Assembly: GCA_002336675.1 (NCBI GenBank)
Contig: DDEI01000038.1
Location: 6,802 to 14,882 of the forward strand
DNA: 8,081 bases
DNA from: Flavobacteriales bacterium UBA1958
GTDB taxonomy: Bacteria > Bacteroidota > Bacteroidia > Flavobacteriales_D > Sanyastnellaceae
Direction of reading: 5' to 3'
The notes under the pieces are model-generated. The model was given only the letters and a program-made list of their open reading frames with translations. It searched no databases and had not been told where the DNA came from. Below, piece after piece: positions 6,386-8,081 of the stretch (the stretch's first letter is position 1; each line of letters begins with the position of its first letter). A program made the position numbers and the translations under genes.

Positions 6386-7759
6386 TTAAATCACCTTTCC
6401 TCTATTCAATAAATCCTTTGGGTCTAGTGTCTTTTTGAGCAGTTTCATTAAGGTGATTTCTTCTTCTGTTCTGCACAGCTTTAAGTAATCTTTTTTATGT
6501 AATCCTATACCATGTTCTGCTGATACAGAACCGCCCAGTGTTTTTAGTGGAGCGTAAACGATGTGGTCTATTTTCTTTTTCAGTTCTACAGATTCATTTT
6601 GTTTGCCTATCATAAAATGAATGTTCCCGTCTGCCACATGCCCGAATGGATAAATCAAATCGACTTCTGGGATTTCTGCCAGTTTTTCTGAAATAGAAGT
6701 GATGGTAGCTCCTATATCTGATATAGGCAAACTGATATCGAAATGCTGGTCGTGTTTCATTCTAGACACCAGTGCGTGCACATCTTCTCTTATTCTAAAG
6801 AATAATTCTATGTCTGCAGAACTGCCTGCTAGTGCGGCATCTTCTACTATTCCGTTTTCCATGGCTGCCGCCAGTAAATTCTCTAGTGTAATTAAGTCGG
6901 TTTCATGGTTTCCACCCATGGATTCTACGAGCACGTAATAATCATAATCATAAGGCAGTGGCGGAGTTACTTCGGTAGGCGGAGAAGTCATTCCTACAAA
7001 CGTGTTTTTCCAAATTAGCTCAAAAGCACTCATGGTTCCAGCCAGGCCTTTGTCCATGTGTTTTAGCAGTTTTACTACGTTTTCATAGCCGTTCACGCCT
7101 ATGAATGCACAGTTTCTGCTTACTGGTTTCTCTGAGAGGCGCAGTACGGCTTTAGTGACTATTCCCAGCGTTCCTTCTGAGCCTATAAAGTTATGCTTGA
7201 TGTCATAAGCCGAGTTGTCCTTAATAATTTTCTTTAGGGAAGAAATAATAGTTCCATCTGCGAGAACTACTTCTAATCCCAAAACTAGATTTCTAGTCAT
7301 GCCATAGCGCACTACTCTCATTCCTCCAGCATTGGTAGAAATAATTCCTCCTATCTGAGCAGACCCTTTGGCTCCAAAATTCATGGGGAAAAGAAGGTCG
7401 TTTTCTTCGGCTAGTTTTTGAACATTCTCTAGGATTACTCCTGCCTGTGCGGTTACTGTTCTGCTGATCGTGTCTAGCTCTTCTATGGTTCTCATTCTTT
7501 CCATAGAAATCACTACTTCCTGCAGGGTAGTTTCAGTGCTTCCTACTAAATTGGTAAGTCCACCATGAACGACTACAGGCTGGTTATGAGCGGTGCAAAT
7601 TTTCATTATCTCAGACACTTCTTCTGTAGACTCAGGAAGCAGAAGCGCTTTAGCTGTGAGCCCATCATTCATACGCCAGATATGCACATAGCGGCTAGCT
7701 AGCTGTTCTCCAGTTAATACGTTGTGTTCACCTAATAGCGATTTGAATGCTGAAATCAT
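6386..7759 (-). CDS. FAD-binding D-2-hydroxyacid dehydrogenase (GlcD/D2HGDH family)
   Basis: A soluble flavoprotein of the vanillyl-alcohol-oxidase fold that oxidises a D-2-hydroxyacid (glycolate, D-lactate or D-2-hydroxyglutarate) to the 2-oxoacid and passes electrons to an acceptor. In the 457-residue form, the FAD-binding domain occupies about 35-215, with HGGLTNLVGSTE (65-76) and GAKGSAQIGGIISTNAGG (129-146). The C-terminal FAD-oxidase domain carries the metal and substrate motifs HVADGNIH (374-381) and SAEHGIG (413-419); the two His of the first and the Glu-His of the second are the usual divalent-metal ligands. There are no Fe-S cysteine motifs and no transmembrane segment. Substrate cannot be decided from sequence. 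I chose the ATG at 7757-7759 over the GTG at 7796-7798 because a promoter-like pair lies between them and would exclude the GTG from the mRNA; the GTG would add 13 residues. Confidence 0.93.
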   Translation of the reverse strand: MISAFKSLLGEHNVLTGEQLASRYVHIWRMNDGLTAKALLLPESTEEVSEIMKICTAHNQPVVVHGGLTNLVGSTETTLQEVVISMERMRTIEELDTISRTVTAQAGVILENVQKLAEENDLLFPMNFGAKGSAQIGGIISTNAGGMRVVRYGMTRNLVLGLEVVLADGTIISSLKKIIKDNSAYDIKHNFIGSEGTLGIVTKAVLRLSEKPVSRNCAFIGVNGYENVVKLLKHMDKGLAGTMSAFELIWKNTFVGMTSPPTEVTPPLPYDYDYYVLVESMGGNHETDLITLENLLAAAMENGIVEDAALAGSSADIELFFRIREDVHALVSRMKHDQHFDISLPISDIGATITSISEKLAEIPEVDLIYPFGHVADGNIHFMIGKQNESVELKKKIDHIVYAPLKTLGGSVSAEHGIGLHKKDYLKLCRTEEEITLMKLLKKTLDPKDLLNRGKVI

Positions 7760-7764
7760 GGATT

Positions 7765-7795
7765 CAAATGTAGGGTCAAAATTGACTGAAATCAA
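7765..7795 (-). promoter_or_regulatory. Putative dehydrogenase promoter (TTG-N20-TACATTTG)
   Basis: On the minus strand a TTG (7793-7795) is followed after exactly 20 bases by TACATTTG (7765-7772). This fits the flavobacterial consensus TTG-N17-23-TAnnTTTG completely and is the best promoter match in the window. The -7 box ends only five bases before the ATG at 7759, so transcription would start at or next to the start codon, giving an almost leaderless mRNA. Confidence 0.5.
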
Positions 7796-7819
7796 CACTG
7801 ATATCTATGAGTATCCACG

Positions 7820-7827
7820 TACCTTTG
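7820..7827 (+). promoter_or_regulatory. Possible udk promoter (-7 box TACCTTTG)
   Basis: TACCTTTG on the plus strand perfectly matches TAnnTTTG and ends nine bases before the udk ATG at 7837, implying a leader of only a few bases. The sequence 19 bases upstream is CTG rather than TTG, so the -33 half is imperfect. If real, it rules out the in-frame ATG at 7807 as the start. Confidence 0.35.
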
Positions 7828-7836
7828 CTCATTAGT

Positions 7837-8081
7837 ATGGGCAAGTCAGGAAGATATATAATAGGAATAGCTGGAGGAAGTGCCTCAGGAAAGACAAGTA
7901 TTTTAAACGACTTGCTGTCCTCACCGTGGAAGGATTCAATGGCATTAGTTTCTCAGGATAACTACTACATAGATAGGGAGAACCAGTTTGTGGATGAAAA
8001 TGGCATCATCAATTTTGACCTTCCTACAGCCATAGACAATGACCACTTTTATGCAGATGTGCAAGCATTAGAAAGAGGAGA
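7837..8081 (+). CDS. udk: Uridine kinase, N-terminal part (cut by window end)
   Basis: The first 81 codons are present and the gene runs off the right edge. Uridine kinase phosphorylates uridine and cytidine to UMP and CMP in pyrimidine salvage, in the cytoplasm. The sequence opens with a P-loop, GIAGGSASGKTS (about 10-21), followed by a conserved SQDNYY (39-44) and NFDLPTAID (59-67), the latter resembling the NFDHPDAFD-type motif that marks uridine kinases and the related phosphoribulokinase family. I chose the ATG at 7837 because it leaves the normal short lead to the P-loop. An in-frame ATG at 7807 would add ten residues (MSIHVPLLIS) with no evident homology. It is divergent from the dehydrogenase gene, with a gap of fewer than 80 bases. 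Confidence 0.9.
   Translation, partial: MGKSGRYIIGIAGGSASGKTSILNDLLSSPWKDSMALVSQDNYYIDRENQFVDENGIINFDLPTAIDNDHFYADVQALERG

Noticed and set aside
7807..7836. Upstream in-frame ATG as the udk start
   Set aside because: It would add ten residues not expected before the P-loop and would lie upstream of the TACCTTTG box.

Overview
The window reads as chromosomal DNA from a Bacteroidetes bacterium, most likely of the flavobacterial type. Four things suggest this: the gene order ileS - dksA-like - lspA, the DksA-like protein with its single-cysteine C-terminus, the absence of clear Shine-Dalgarno sequences, and several intergenic boxes matching the Bacteroidetes -7 element TAnnTTTG. I cannot name a genus. 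There are no tRNA or rRNA genes, CRISPR arrays or insertion sequences. Everything that encodes protein is ordinary housekeeping or central metabolism, nearly all on the minus strand.

Layout, left to right. Positions 1-78 are a short tail past fumC with only a weak terminator-like inverted repeat. Positions 79-1473 (minus) encode class II fumarase (TCA cycle), with a good -7 box just upstream. Positions 1474-1843 form a 370-base gap without a protein gene. Its first part is AT-rich and carries back-to-back -7 boxes. Its second part, about 1596-1799, is clearly richer in GC and can be folded by eye into a nested, long-range paired structure whose imperfect pairs are G-U when read on the plus strand, so it is proposed as an undescribed structured RNA. 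Positions 1844-6258 (minus) are a tight three-gene cluster, transcribed ileS, then a DksA/TraR-family regulator, then the lipoprotein signal peptidase lspA. Positions 6259-6385 are a short leader for ileS. Positions 6386-7759 (minus) encode an FAD- and metal-dependent D-2-hydroxyacid dehydrogenase (GlcD family). From 7837 to the right edge (plus) lies the start of a uridine kinase, divergent from the dehydrogenase.

The ileS cluster joins isoleucyl-tRNA charging, a probable RNA-polymerase regulator and lipoprotein maturation in one transcript. Fumarase and the D-2-hydroxyacid oxidase are both central-carbon enzymes but are not linked in an operon here.

Points most worth a second look: the isoleucyl-tRNA synthetase has the rearranged active-site signature GIHH instead of HIGH, which is associated with very high mupirocin resistance; lspA has no ATG/GTG start that would include its first membrane helix, only an in-frame ATC; the dehydrogenase promoter seems to place the transcription start almost on the start codon; and the fumC-lspA gap holds the candidate structured RNA.
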